Positions 1 to 6,947 of a DNA stretch of 36,673 bases are shown piece after piece. Below the pieces are notes generated by a model. It was given only the letters and a program-made list of their open reading frames with translations. It was not told where the DNA came from and did no database searches. The translations under genes and the position numbers were made by a program. The stretch's first letter is position 1. Each line of letters opens with the position of its first letter. Source of the DNA: Oscillospiraceae bacterium (GTDB taxonomy: Bacteria; Bacillota; Clostridia; Oscillospirales; CAG-272). Location of the stretch: NCBI GenBank assembly GCA_015065385.1, contig SVQK01000069.1:1-36673 (forward strand), written 5' to 3'.

Positions 1-214
1 GGAAACGCGGCTTTCTTTCGGAGAAAGCCTGGCAAAGAACTTCATGGGGGAGGGGACAAAAGATAGGCGATACCAATCATGTGAAGCTGAGGCTTCGGCA
101 CACCAATATCGCTATCCAACCTTATCAGAGTTATTGTACGCAAGCTCATCGCAAGGCGATTCGCCTCCTACATGAAGCGTTCAAAACCCATGAAGTTAGC
201 CTTTTAGGCTGAGA
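1..214 (-). ncRNA. Candidate structured RNA, copy 1 (intact-looking)
   Basis: No protein frame is convincing here. Read on the minus strand, the stretch starts just after a consensus promoter and aligns over most of its length with the plus strand at about 20957-21225, so it is one of two inverted copies. The segment at 187-197 is exactly complementary to 38-48, giving an 11-bp stem that closes the molecule. Inside is a hairpin with arms GAAGC and GCTTC around a CTCA loop (about 91-104). A stem with arms GGCTTTCT and AGAAAGCC lies at 8-28, near the window edge, and resembles a terminator whose T-rich tail may lie outside. Promoter, closed fold and duplication suggest a non-coding RNA gene. 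I do not recognise the family; it may match a known Firmicutes RNA such as raiA, which I cannot test. Confidence 0.55.
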
Positions 215-219
215 ATAGT

Positions 220-248
220 ATTATACCATATTCCGCGGAAGATTGCAA
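220..248 (-). promoter_or_regulatory. Promoter of structured RNA copy 1
   Basis: On the minus strand TTGCAA (248-243) is followed after exactly 17 bp by TATAAT (225-220). Transcription would begin near 213, at the first conserved bases shared with the second copy. This is a near-consensus housekeeping sigma factor promoter with no open frame downstream on this strand, which supports an RNA gene. Confidence 0.65.
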
Positions 249-304
249 GAGCGGCGGCGAACGGCGAAATCCCACTTTTTTTGTGGGAATTTTCGTCCGA
301 AGGG

Positions 305-333
305 TTGACAAGTCCGGTCGGAACGTGTATAAT
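305..333 (+). promoter_or_regulatory. Promoter of the DUF2325 gene
   Basis: TTGACA (305-310), 17 bp, TATAAT (328-333): a perfect consensus promoter 45 bp before the start codon at 378. Confidence 0.8.
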
Positions 334-341
334 AGGCGCAA

Positions 342-357
342 GTTAGCATCAACTAAC
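342..357. promoter_or_regulatory. Interrupted palindrome, possible operator
   Basis: GTTAG and CTAAC are separated by six bases, directly downstream of the -10 box, where a bound repressor would block initiation. The TTAG/CTAA half-sites resemble iron-dependent DtxR/IdeR-type boxes, but the spacing is not the classical one. The operator role is an inference from position and symmetry only. Confidence 0.35.
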
Positions 358-377
358 CGTTCGGAAGGAGCCTCCCC

Positions 378-659
378 ATGAGCGTTGTGATCGTAGGCGG
401 CAACGAATGTATGACCCGCCGGTACAAGGACCTGTGCGCGGAATACCGCTGCAAGGCGAAGATCTACCCGAAGATGTCCGGCTGCCTGAAAGATATCGGA
501 AACCCGGATCTGCTGATCCTGTTCACGAACACGGTTTCCCACAAGATGATCCATCTGGTTCTCGGCGAAGCGAAGGACGGGACCCGTGTGGCGCGGAGCC
601 ACTCCAGCTCCATGGCGGCTCTGCGCAGCATCCTCGAAGCGCACGCGGTTCAGGCGTAA
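378..659 (+). CDS. DUF2325 domain protein
   Basis: A 93-residue protein covering essentially the whole DUF2325 family length. It opens with a beta-strand and glycine turn (MSVVIVGGNE), has Cys11, Cys19, Cys25 and Cys35, and carries the family-typical segment LLILFTNTVSHKM followed by an ARSHSSS motif near residue 72. The fold expected is a small alpha/beta domain; its biochemical role is unknown. AAGGAG lies 8-9 bp before the start and a consensus promoter upstream, so it is a well expressed single-gene unit. A palindrome between promoter and start suggests control by a DNA-binding regulator, possibly metal-responsive. No convincing terminator follows; instead a hairpin-rich repeat begins about 30 bp after the stop. 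Confidence 0.88.
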   Translation: MSVVIVGGNECMTRRYKDLCAEYRCKAKIYPKMSGCLKDIGNPDLLILFTNTVSHKMIHLVLGEAKDGTRVARSHSSSMAALRSILEAHAVQA

Positions 660-689
660 AGCGACGATTTTGCACCCCACTGTCGCGCG

Positions 690-895
690 AACTTTGTTTG
701 TGAAGCTGAAACAAGCAATCTCTGCCTTCTTGCCTCGCCCTCTGGGAGAGGTGGCGCCGTCGGAGACGGTGACGGAGAGGGCCGCCTTTCTTACACGTTC
801 CGCATACTGTCATGCGGACGGTTCGCTCCCCCACCCAACCTCTTTGAAAGAAAAGGCGGATGGAGCCGCGCAAACCCACCTCCGTCCCCCTCCCG
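690..895. repeat. Hairpin-rich intergenic repeat
   Basis: The segment holds nested complementary arms: GCCCTCT pairs with AGAGGGC around inner hairpins CCGTC/GACGG and CCTCT/AGAGG, then CCGCAT pairs with ATGCGG near 798-815. The arrangement is like dispersed repeats common between genes of gut Clostridia. The string AACCTCTTTGAA near 837-848 recurs, reverse-complemented, in the tandem repeat at 33.6 kb. No credible coding frame is present. Confidence 0.5.
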
Positions 896-928
896 CAAAA
901 AGAACTCCGTCTCAAAACGGAGCTCTTC
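896..928 (-). terminator. Terminator of the 5'-nucleotidase operon
   Basis: On the minus strand a 10-bp stem (926-917 with 910-901) closes a six-base loop and is followed by TTTTT. One pair is G-U on the minus strand but would be A-C on the plus strand, which shows the direction of reading. It lies 14 bp past the stop codon. Confidence 0.8.
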
Positions 929-942
929 TTTTATTATCGGAA

Positions 943-2418
943 TCATTCCAGTATGGTGATCCTTCCATCCCTGGAGCGGCCGAGGTGGGGGTGGGAGGTG
1001 AGGTATTCGTCGAGAAGCTCCCGGCAGGAGGCGGCGATCATGCGGATCCTGCCGTTTCGCTCGAGCTCGGAAAGCGGGATCCCGAGGCCGGTTTCCACGT
1101 TGCGCATGTGGTACTCCACCATGCCGACGGTGAAGATCTCCCGATCCTCGACCTCCTCCCCGTCGAAGGTGAGGGACACGACGGCGCGCTCGGGGCGGGA
1201 GTAAACCACCCTGAGGCCGTCGGACAGCTGGTAGAACTCCGTATGCCCGCCGGTCAGGGTCTCCTCCCGGAGCATGTAGGCCATCATGCGTCTGAGCTGC
1301 GCCCCGGTCACTTTGGCCATATAGAGCGGATCCTCGAAGGGAAAGCACTCCGTGAAGTCGGCGTAGGTCACGATGGGGCCCATCGACGAAGAGCGGATCC
1401 CGCCCGACGCGTAGAGCATCACGTCCAGATCCATGGCGTCCCGCACGCACTCGGCGATCAGGTCCCCGAGCTCCGTCTCCCCGACGCGGGTGGGATGGGT
1501 CAGGCGCTTGCGGAACCTCGTCACGACCCGGTTGTACTTCTCGTCGGTGGCGGATTTGAAGTGGCGGATCATCCCCTCCACGGCGGGATCGCGGCCGGCG
1601 GTCTCCTCCGTGATGGGATCGCACCGCCACGTCCACGAGTCCAGCCGGTTTTCCCATGTGTCCACGGTCAGATCGAACCGCCCGATCACCGACGAGCCCC
1701 ACCCGGCCTGCGCGATGGGGATGCCGTTCACGACCTCGGGCGCGTCCATGAAGGTGTGGGAATGGCCCCCGATGATGAGGTCCACGCCCCACGCCGGATC
1801 CAGCGCCGCCGCGAGCTTCCGGTCTTCCCCGATGCCGACGTGGGTCAGAAGCACCGTCAGATCGATATCCGTACCCCGGAACGCGCCGGTGATCCGCCCG
1901 ACCTCCTCCGCCGCGCTGTCGATGTCGATGAACGAGCCGATGAGCTTCTCCGACCGGGTCTGGGCCAGCACCTCGTCCGTCAAAATCCCGATGAAGAGCA
2001 CCTTCATGTCGTCGATCACGGCCACATGGCAGGGGCGGAACAGCCGCGCGCCGTTGGTGGTCACATGGAGGTTGGCGTTGATCAGGGGGAACCGCGCGCA
2101 CTTCTCGATGAAGAGCAGGTGGGCGACGCCGTAGTCCGTCTCGTGATTGCCCACGCACACGGCGTCCGGGGAGAGCATGTTGATAATTTCCACCGTTGAG
2201 ATCCCCCGGTATTCGGCGTCGATGACCGAGCCCCGGAACAGATCCCCCGCGATGACGTAGAGGGTGTCCGGGTTTTCCGCCGTCGCGCGGTTCACATAAC
2301 CGGAGAGCAGGGAGACGCCTCCCGAGAACACCCCGTCCTCCCGCTTCGTGGGCAGAAAATCCCCGTGCAGGTCGTTGGAGTGCAGAATGGTCAAAGTCTT
2401 ATAGCGTTTATCAGCCAT
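943..2418 (-). CDS. 5'-nucleotidase / UshA-type metallophosphoesterase
   Basis: A 491-residue two-domain protein. The N-terminal calcineurin-like phosphoesterase domain shows the metal ligands in order: NDLHGD (residues 15-20), AGDLFRG, VGNHETDYG and GGHSHTF. The C-terminal half carries the 5'-nucleotidase substrate-binding domain (ECVRDAMDLDVMLYASGGIR). Relatives hydrolyse nucleotide monophosphates, UDP-sugars or cyclic nucleotides using two divalent metals; the substrate here is not determined. Most UshA proteins are exported, but this one starts MADKRYKTLT with no signal peptide, so it probably acts in the cytoplasm. GGAGG precedes the start by about 5 bp. It is 24 bp downstream of the beta-helix gene and shares its transcript; a terminator follows. 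Confidence 0.88.
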   Translation of the reverse strand: MADKRYKTLTILHSNDLHGDFLPTKREDGVFSGGVSLLSGYVNRATAENPDTLYVIAGDLFRGSVIDAEYRGISTVEIINMLSPDAVCVGNHETDYGVAHLLFIEKCARFPLINANLHVTTNGARLFRPCHVAVIDDMKVLFIGILTDEVLAQTRSEKLIGSFIDIDSAAEEVGRITGAFRGTDIDLTVLLTHVGIGEDRKLAAALDPAWGVDLIIGGHSHTFMDAPEVVNGIPIAQAGWGSSVIGRFDLTVDTWENRLDSWTWRCDPITEETAGRDPAVEGMIRHFKSATDEKYNRVVTRFRKRLTHPTRVGETELGDLIAECVRDAMDLDVMLYASGGIRSSSMGPIVTYADFTECFPFEDPLYMAKVTGAQLRRMMAYMLREETLTGGHTEFYQLSDGLRVVYSRPERAVVSLTFDGEEVEDREIFTVGMVEYHMRNVETGLGIPLSELERNGRIRMIAASCRELLDEYLTSHPHLGRSRDGRITILE

Positions 2419-2442
2419 GGTTTCCTCCCGCTCCGGGTGGCT

Positions 2443-4506
2443 TTACTTCCTCGGCCCAACGTCGGAGACGTCGATGGGGCGGAATCCGAGCGCGAAGGCC
2501 GGGGATCCCTCCCTGAGGCGGAAGTCGAACCGCGCGGGATCCTCGAACAGCGGATCCGCGATGACCGATTCGTATTCCATCCCCGCCGCCTGAACGTCCC
2601 CGAGCAGCAGCTCCTCCGCGTCCGGGCCGTTTCCGAAGCGGCGCATGACGGGCTGCGCGCGGGTCGTGTCGAAGTACAGGTTCCGCATCGAGGACACCGT
2701 CCCCTGCGCGATCTGGTTCCGGCTGATATCGAACATCGGCGCGCCCGTCGAATACACGATATTGTTCTCGAACAGGATGGACATGTGCGCCTCCGTCCTG
2801 CTGACCCGCATCATCGGCCCGTCGGAGAACGCGAAGATGTTGTTCCGCACCGTGTTCATCGAGCCGTAGTGCTGGTGGTAGGAGTTGTCCGAGGTGTTCC
2901 AGCAGACGTTGTTCTCGAGCGTGATGAAGGAGGAGCCCTCGTCCGTGTAGAGCGCCCATCCGCCGTAATTCCGGGAGCGCACGTCGTGGATCACGTTCCC
3001 CGAAACGACCGTCCCGGGCTGATTCCCGAGGAGATAGACGCCGCCCATGTCGGAGAGCATCCCGTCCCCGAGGTGGTGGATGTGGTTCTTCTCGATCCGG
3101 TTGTCCCGCGTGACGGAGGGGGCGTATCCCCAGATCCAGCCGACGGAGACGCCCGTATAGTAGAGGTATCCGATCTCGTTGTGGGCAACCGTGTTCTCAT
3201 AGGTGTGCATCATCAGAACGCCGCACGCCGCGAAGTACCGCCTGCCGCACGAAAGGATCCGGCAGTCCTCGACCGTGTTTCCGTATGTGCGGTCCGCCGA
3301 GGGCGCGTTCACTCCGCCGCCGACGATCTTCACGCCGCCCGCGCCGCCGTCCCGGATCAGGGTCCCGCGGATTTTGATCCCGTGGCAGCCCTTGTCGATC
3401 ACGATCCCGTGAACGCCGAAGTTCTCGAGCCGGCAGTCCTCGACGGAGCAGTTTTCCGCGTAGGCAAAGGAGATCGATCCGTCCGCCTGGGACACCGCCT
3501 GCGCGTCGGACGCGAATTTGACGGGTTCTCCCTCGCCGGACGCGCCCTGGCCCACGGAGCCGTATTCGCCCCGCGTCACGCCCATCCCGAGACCCCGGAT
3601 CCGCACGTTGCGCACGGGATTCTCCGGCTCGCCGCAGAACTCGAACAGCTTGAAGATCCGGGGGATATAGGCGTCGATCGTCTCCGGCGTGACGGAGGGA
3701 TCCCGGGGGATATAGTAAATCCGCCCGTCCTCCGCGTACCATTCGTCCGGATTGCCGAAGGTCTCCGCCACGTTCTCGAGGCAGTATTCCAGCCGCGACG
3801 CCGAGCCGGGCCCTCCGTCGATCCCGAAACGGGAGGGATAGCGCATCGTCACCCGGCGGGTCCCGGGATCGTAGGACTCGATCGGGGTGTGCTCGTCGAT
3901 CCAGTAGTGACAGAAGCTCAGCTGGATCCGCTCCATGTTCCGGAAGTCCCGGATGTCCCCCTTCTGCGCGACGAACCACTTCGAGGAGGAGAAGAGCTGA
4001 CCGTCGTGATTCTCCACGTCGTCCGCGTACAGCCAGCCCTCGGCCGGATACCGCGTCAGCTTCGCCCGGGTCCCGTTCACATAGAAGTCGGTGAAGTCCG
4101 CCCCGCCGATCTCGGCCGGAATGGGCGCGGAAAGGCAGGGAACGCCGCCGAAGGCATCCTCGCGCCAGCCCCCGACCCGGACGCCGCCGATGAGCCGCGT
4201 AACTGTGTTACGCCGCGTATCCTCCGCCCCGCCGAAGGGCTCGATCGTGACGCCGGTCACGCCCGGATCCACCCGGACCGTCGAAGACAGGCAGTGAAGC
4301 CCCGGCAGAAGGCGCACCGAAATCGGCTGGTTCACTCCGATCCGCCGCAGTTCCCGGATAAAACCGAGCGCGGACGGAAGATCCGGAAACGGCGCGCCAT
4401 CTTTGCAGGCCGAGGACTCCGTCCCGCTCATCCAGTCCGTCTTCCCCGCCCACTCCGCGGACGAAGGCGCCACGAACAGCGATGTGATTTTGTTGTACGG
4501 TACCAT
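2443..4506 (-). CDS. Right-handed beta-helix protein, GH141-like
   Basis: The chosen start (MVPYNKIT, 4506) has GGAGGT 4 bp upstream; an open frame extends 48 codons further but without a ribosome binding site. The 687-residue product begins with a segment typical of carbohydrate-active beta-helix proteins (VAPSS..W.G, then PFPDLPSALGFIRELR). From about residue 360 it becomes a series of beta-helix coils with short turns (NTVEDCRIL, NTVAHNEIGYLYYTGVSVG, NRIEKNHIHHLGDG, NVIHDVRSRNYGG). The pattern resembles GH141 and related polysaccharide-active families. The enzyme activity is inferred and catalytic residues were not assigned. No signal peptide is visible, suggesting action on imported oligosaccharides. 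It is first in an operon with the phosphoesterase. Confidence 0.78.
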   Translation of the reverse strand: MVPYNKITSLFVAPSSAEWAGKTDWMSGTESSACKDGAPFPDLPSALGFIRELRRIGVNQPISVRLLPGLHCLSSTVRVDPGVTGVTIEPFGGAEDTRRNTVTRLIGGVRVGGWREDAFGGVPCLSAPIPAEIGGADFTDFYVNGTRAKLTRYPAEGWLYADDVENHDGQLFSSSKWFVAQKGDIRDFRNMERIQLSFCHYWIDEHTPIESYDPGTRRVTMRYPSRFGIDGGPGSASRLEYCLENVAETFGNPDEWYAEDGRIYYIPRDPSVTPETIDAYIPRIFKLFEFCGEPENPVRNVRIRGLGMGVTRGEYGSVGQGASGEGEPVKFASDAQAVSQADGSISFAYAENCSVEDCRLENFGVHGIVIDKGCHGIKIRGTLIRDGGAGGVKIVGGGVNAPSADRTYGNTVEDCRILSCGRRYFAACGVLMMHTYENTVAHNEIGYLYYTGVSVGWIWGYAPSVTRDNRIEKNHIHHLGDGMLSDMGGVYLLGNQPGTVVSGNVIHDVRSRNYGGWALYTDEGSSFITLENNVCWNTSDNSYHQHYGSMNTVRNNIFAFSDGPMMRVSRTEAHMSILFENNIVYSTGAPMFDISRNQIAQGTVSSMRNLYFDTTRAQPVMRRFGNGPDAEELLLGDVQAAGMEYESVIADPLFEDPARFDFRLREGSPAFALGFRPIDVSDVGPRK

Positions 4507-4534
4507 GATAACCTCCGGTATAAATAGATTAGAT

Positions 4535-4580
4535 GCCCTGCTCAGGGCGGAAGGCACAAGCTGCGATCTTCGATCGCGGA
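4535..4580 (+). repeat. Inverted fragment of the hairpin-mosaic element
   Basis: The plus strand here matches the minus strand of copy B near 13410-13456. It shares a GCCC..GGGC hairpin with loop GCTC, a GCGGNAGGCAC joint, and the perfect hairpin GCGATC-TTC-GATCGC. In the first hairpin one pair is T-A here and C-G in copy B, a compensating change. The fragment sits just upstream of the beta-helix gene. Confidence 0.6.
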
Positions 4581-4749
4581 TTATGTCTGCGAAGCCAAAA
4601 CAAGCGATACATCCCGTCTGTGCCTCAAACAGCGATCGAAACGCGCACAAAAGGTGGTTGAACTTGAAAGCTCGGTTGACTAAAGTTTGGAAAAATGTTG
4701 CTGCGCGTGGTTGTCTCCCTGTTTCGCTTTTCGTGAGCGCGACCGTGTC

Positions 4750-5178
4750 ATGCGCGACTGAAGCTCTTTGACCTCCGGCTGCACAAACGCGGACCGCTGA
4801 AAGTTCGCCGAAGGCGAATTTCTGAAGTTCGCCAAAGGCGAAACTTCGCGCGAGGACAGTGGGTTGAACGATCAGACTTGGATGAAGGAGCGAGCTATCG
4901 CCTTATGCCAAATGGCCAACCGAGTTGCAAGCAACTCAGGACCCTCGGGAGGGGTACCCAAGTTCGCGGAGCGAATCTTGATCGGCCATGAGATGGTGTC
5001 CCTCCCGACGCCTCCCGCGCGTAGCGGGATATAATCAGAAACCCGTAGGGTTTCTTTCCTCCTCCCTCGAAGAGGGTTCATCCAATCCGCAAATGCGAAG
5101 CATTTGCAACTTCCTCCGCCGAAGGGTCAGGAATGACCCTTCGGGCTGATGGGGAAAGCCGCGCCCGATGCAATCGGG
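4750..5178 (-). repeat. Hairpin-mosaic intergenic element, copy A
   Basis: A 429-bp non-coding stretch that aligns with 13174-13554 in the same orientation. It is almost entirely short perfect hairpins. Twin TTCGCC/GGCGAA hairpins lie at 4799-4848. A CAAGTTCGC hairpin with one bulged base lies at 4959-4980, enclosed by an ATGGCC/GGCCAT pair (4912-4917 with 4984-4989). Others are GCAAATGC-GAA-GCATTTGC (5089-5107), an 11-bp stem at 5119-5144, and CCCGAT-GCA-ATCGGG (5164-5178). Relative to copy B it has an extra block near 5030-5080. Several stems differ from copy B by paired changes. It lies between two minus-strand genes with no promoter of its own that I can see. It could be a structured RNA in a 3' region or a mobile DNA-hairpin element. 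The strand call is weak. Confidence 0.65.
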
Positions 5179-5233
5179 ACCCAAAGACCGGAAACCCGCA
5201 GGGTTTCTTTCCCCATCGTGTGCGCACACTATG

Positions 5234-5279
5234 AAAAGGAGGGCGCGCCGATCGGGATTCGGTCGGTCGTCCTCCTTTG
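5234..5279 (-). terminator. Terminator of the parvulin gene
   Basis: AAAGGAGG (5235-5242) is complementary to CCTCCTTT (5271-5278), with further pairing of CCGA and TCGG inside. On the minus strand a short T run follows. It is 15 bp beyond the stop codon at 5294 and may work in both directions. Confidence 0.65.
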
Positions 5280-5293
5280 CGTTATGTCCGGAA

Positions 5294-6733
5294 TCAGGCG
5301 CGGATGCTGTCGGCGGCGACCTTCGCGTCGTAGGTGACGGAAGAGGAACGCTCAGCCAGCAGGGCGGTGTAATCCTTGTTCTTCAGCGCGGCCTCGGCCT
5401 CGGTCTGCCATACCATCAGATCGCTCTCGCCGACGTAGTACATGATGTGCCAGCCGTAGGACTCGCTCTCGATCAGGGCGTGGTCGCCGGGCTTTCTCGC
5501 GGGATCGAACAGCCAGCTGTCAAATTCCTCGATCATGGCGCCGGGCGTCACGTCCTCGTACAGACCGCCGACCTCGTTGGAGCCGGGATCCTCGGAGTAT
5601 TCGTTCGCCAGTTCGATGAACTTGTCCTCGGTGAATCCGGCGGCTTCCCATTCGGCATAGACCTCGTCGGCCTTCGAGGAATCTTCGTAGGTGGTGTTCA
5701 GGAAGAGGATGTGGCGGACGCTGCGCGCGTGGGTGTCGTTCAGGTACGCTTCTTTCGTCAGAAGGTAGGTCGTGTAGGCGTCGCCGCTCTCGGACGCGAT
5801 CACCGTAGCGTCGCCGGCGGATGCGCCCGCAGCCCATTCATTCGCTTCGGCGGGCAGACCGGCCGTCGCAACGTGGGTCTTCTTCGCGCCGGAGACCGCG
5901 GTGTCGATATCCTCGCCGCTCTTGCCGTTCGCGGACAGAATGGAGCGGAGCGTGGACTCGAAGGAGGCGGCGTCGGAAGCGGCTGCAAGCTCGCTCGCGG
6001 CGTTCTGGGCGGCCTCGCTCTCCTCGGAAGCGGAGGAGGTCGGGTTGTCGTCCGCGTCGTACTTGCGGAAGTCGGCGGCGTTGAAGGTGTAGCTGTAATA
6101 ATCCACGCCCTCGAGGGTAGCGGCGTTCTCGTCGGCATAGGCCTTGAGCTGTTCGTCGGTGTATTCGAAGCCGTCCATCACCTGCGTATAAGCCTTCTGG
6201 GCAAGAGAGGTCAGCCGGAGGCACTTCTGCACGTCCTTGCGCTTGACGGCGCTTCCGGTCATGAGGCGGAGATATTCGTCCAAACTGTAGCCCGCGTTCT
6301 TGGCGGTGTCGGCGAGGACGTCGATCTGCTCGTTGATCTCGGTCAGCTCCGCGTCGCTCAGGTCGTTGCCCTTTTCACGTCCGATCTCGCAGAGGCTCAG
6401 CATGTTGCCGACATAGTCGCGGGTCACGCTGACCAGATAGTCGAACCAGCTGCCGCCCTCGGTCATATAGGGGCAGTCCTGCGCTTTCAGGGATTTGCTC
6501 GTGTCCACGCCCATATAGCTGAACGCGGAGGCGTAGTTCTGAAGCTGGGAATTGTAGAAATACGCGAACATCATGCCGTCCACCGAGTAGTTGTCGGTCT
6601 TCATGGCAGTCTTGCTGCGCTGCACAATGCCGGAATTGTAAAGGGAATTGTAAACCGCCAGCCCGACGACCAGCAGCGCCGCGATAATCACTCCGACAGT
6701 GATCAGCAGCTTCTTTGTCTTTTCCTTGCTCAT
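5294..6733 (-). CDS. Membrane-anchored parvulin-type peptidyl-prolyl isomerase (PrsA/SurA-like)
   Basis: The product (479 residues from MSKEKTKK; AAGGAG lies 11 bp upstream) starts with a short basic stretch and one membrane span (about residues 9-29), then an extracytoplasmic chaperone region. Near residues 330-430 is a parvulin domain: VRHILFLNTTY, FIELANEYSEDPGSNEVGGLYEDV, MIEEFDSW and YGWHIMYYVG. Parvulins catalyse prolyl isomerisation and help exported proteins fold outside the membrane. There is no lipobox, so it is held by the span and not by a lipid as in classical PrsA. An Ala/Ser/Glu-rich linker lies near 235-265. It has its own promoter and terminator and is divergent from hydE. 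Confidence 0.87.
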   Translation of the reverse strand: MSKEKTKKLLITVGVIIAALLVVGLAVYNSLYNSGIVQRSKTAMKTDNYSVDGMMFAYFYNSQLQNYASAFSYMGVDTSKSLKAQDCPYMTEGGSWFDYLVSVTRDYVGNMLSLCEIGREKGNDLSDAELTEINEQIDVLADTAKNAGYSLDEYLRLMTGSAVKRKDVQKCLRLTSLAQKAYTQVMDGFEYTDEQLKAYADENAATLEGVDYYSYTFNAADFRKYDADDNPTSSASEESEAAQNAASELAAASDAASFESTLRSILSANGKSGEDIDTAVSGAKKTHVATAGLPAEANEWAAGASAGDATVIASESGDAYTTYLLTKEAYLNDTHARSVRHILFLNTTYEDSSKADEVYAEWEAAGFTEDKFIELANEYSEDPGSNEVGGLYEDVTPGAMIEEFDSWLFDPARKPGDHALIESESYGWHIMYYVGESDLMVWQTEAEAALKNKDYTALLAERSSSVTYDAKVAADSIRA

Positions 6734-6776
6734 GGGGGAGTGCGCTCCTTTCATCCTGCGCGATAATTAAATAATA

Positions 6777-6787
6777 CGGGTCACCCG
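6777..6787. promoter_or_regulatory. Palindrome at the parvulin transcription start
   Basis: CGGGT and ACCCG flank a single base centred at 6782, within a longer imperfect AATA/TATT symmetry. The position coincides with the predicted start site of the minus-strand promoter, so it could be an operator. It is short and could be chance. Confidence 0.3.
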
Positions 6788-6790
6788 GTT

Positions 6791-6819
6791 ATTATACCAT
6801 AACTTTTTCCCGATTGCAA
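6791..6819 (-). promoter_or_regulatory. Promoter of the parvulin gene
   Basis: On the minus strand TTGCAA (6819-6814), 17 bp, TATAAT (6796-6791), about 58 bp before the start codon. Confidence 0.75.
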
Positions 6820-6884
6820 GCGTTCACGAAACTTTTACCCTTTCCCGCCTGTTTTTTCACATTGCGCCGCGCGCCTCCCCTCCC

Positions 6885-6913
6885 TTGCAATCCGCCCGCG
6901 CCTGTGCTATAAT
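6885..6913 (+). promoter_or_regulatory. Promoter of hydE
   Basis: TTGCAA (6885-6890), 17 bp, TATAAT (6908-6913), 34 bp before the hydE start. It stands back to back with the parvulin promoter about 65 bp away. Confidence 0.72.
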
Positions 6914-6947
6914 GGCGGCAAAGACCGAGAACGAAACGAGGCCCCCG

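Noticed and set aside
268..292. Hairpin CCCAC-T7-GTGGG followed by TTTT, as a terminator
   Set aside because: Only five pairs, and it lies between the promoters of two divergent units, with no plus-strand gene before it in the window.
2365..4527. Long open plus-strand frame (over 700 codons) opposite the beta-helix gene
   Set aside because: Arg/Pro/Val-rich translation without domains, fully antisense to a gene with clear beta-helix repeats; an artefact of high GC.
4750..5178. Insertion sequence or group II intron
   Set aside because: No transposase or reverse transcriptase frame, no terminal inverted repeats at the ends, and no domain V-like motif could be found. A non-autonomous element is still possible.
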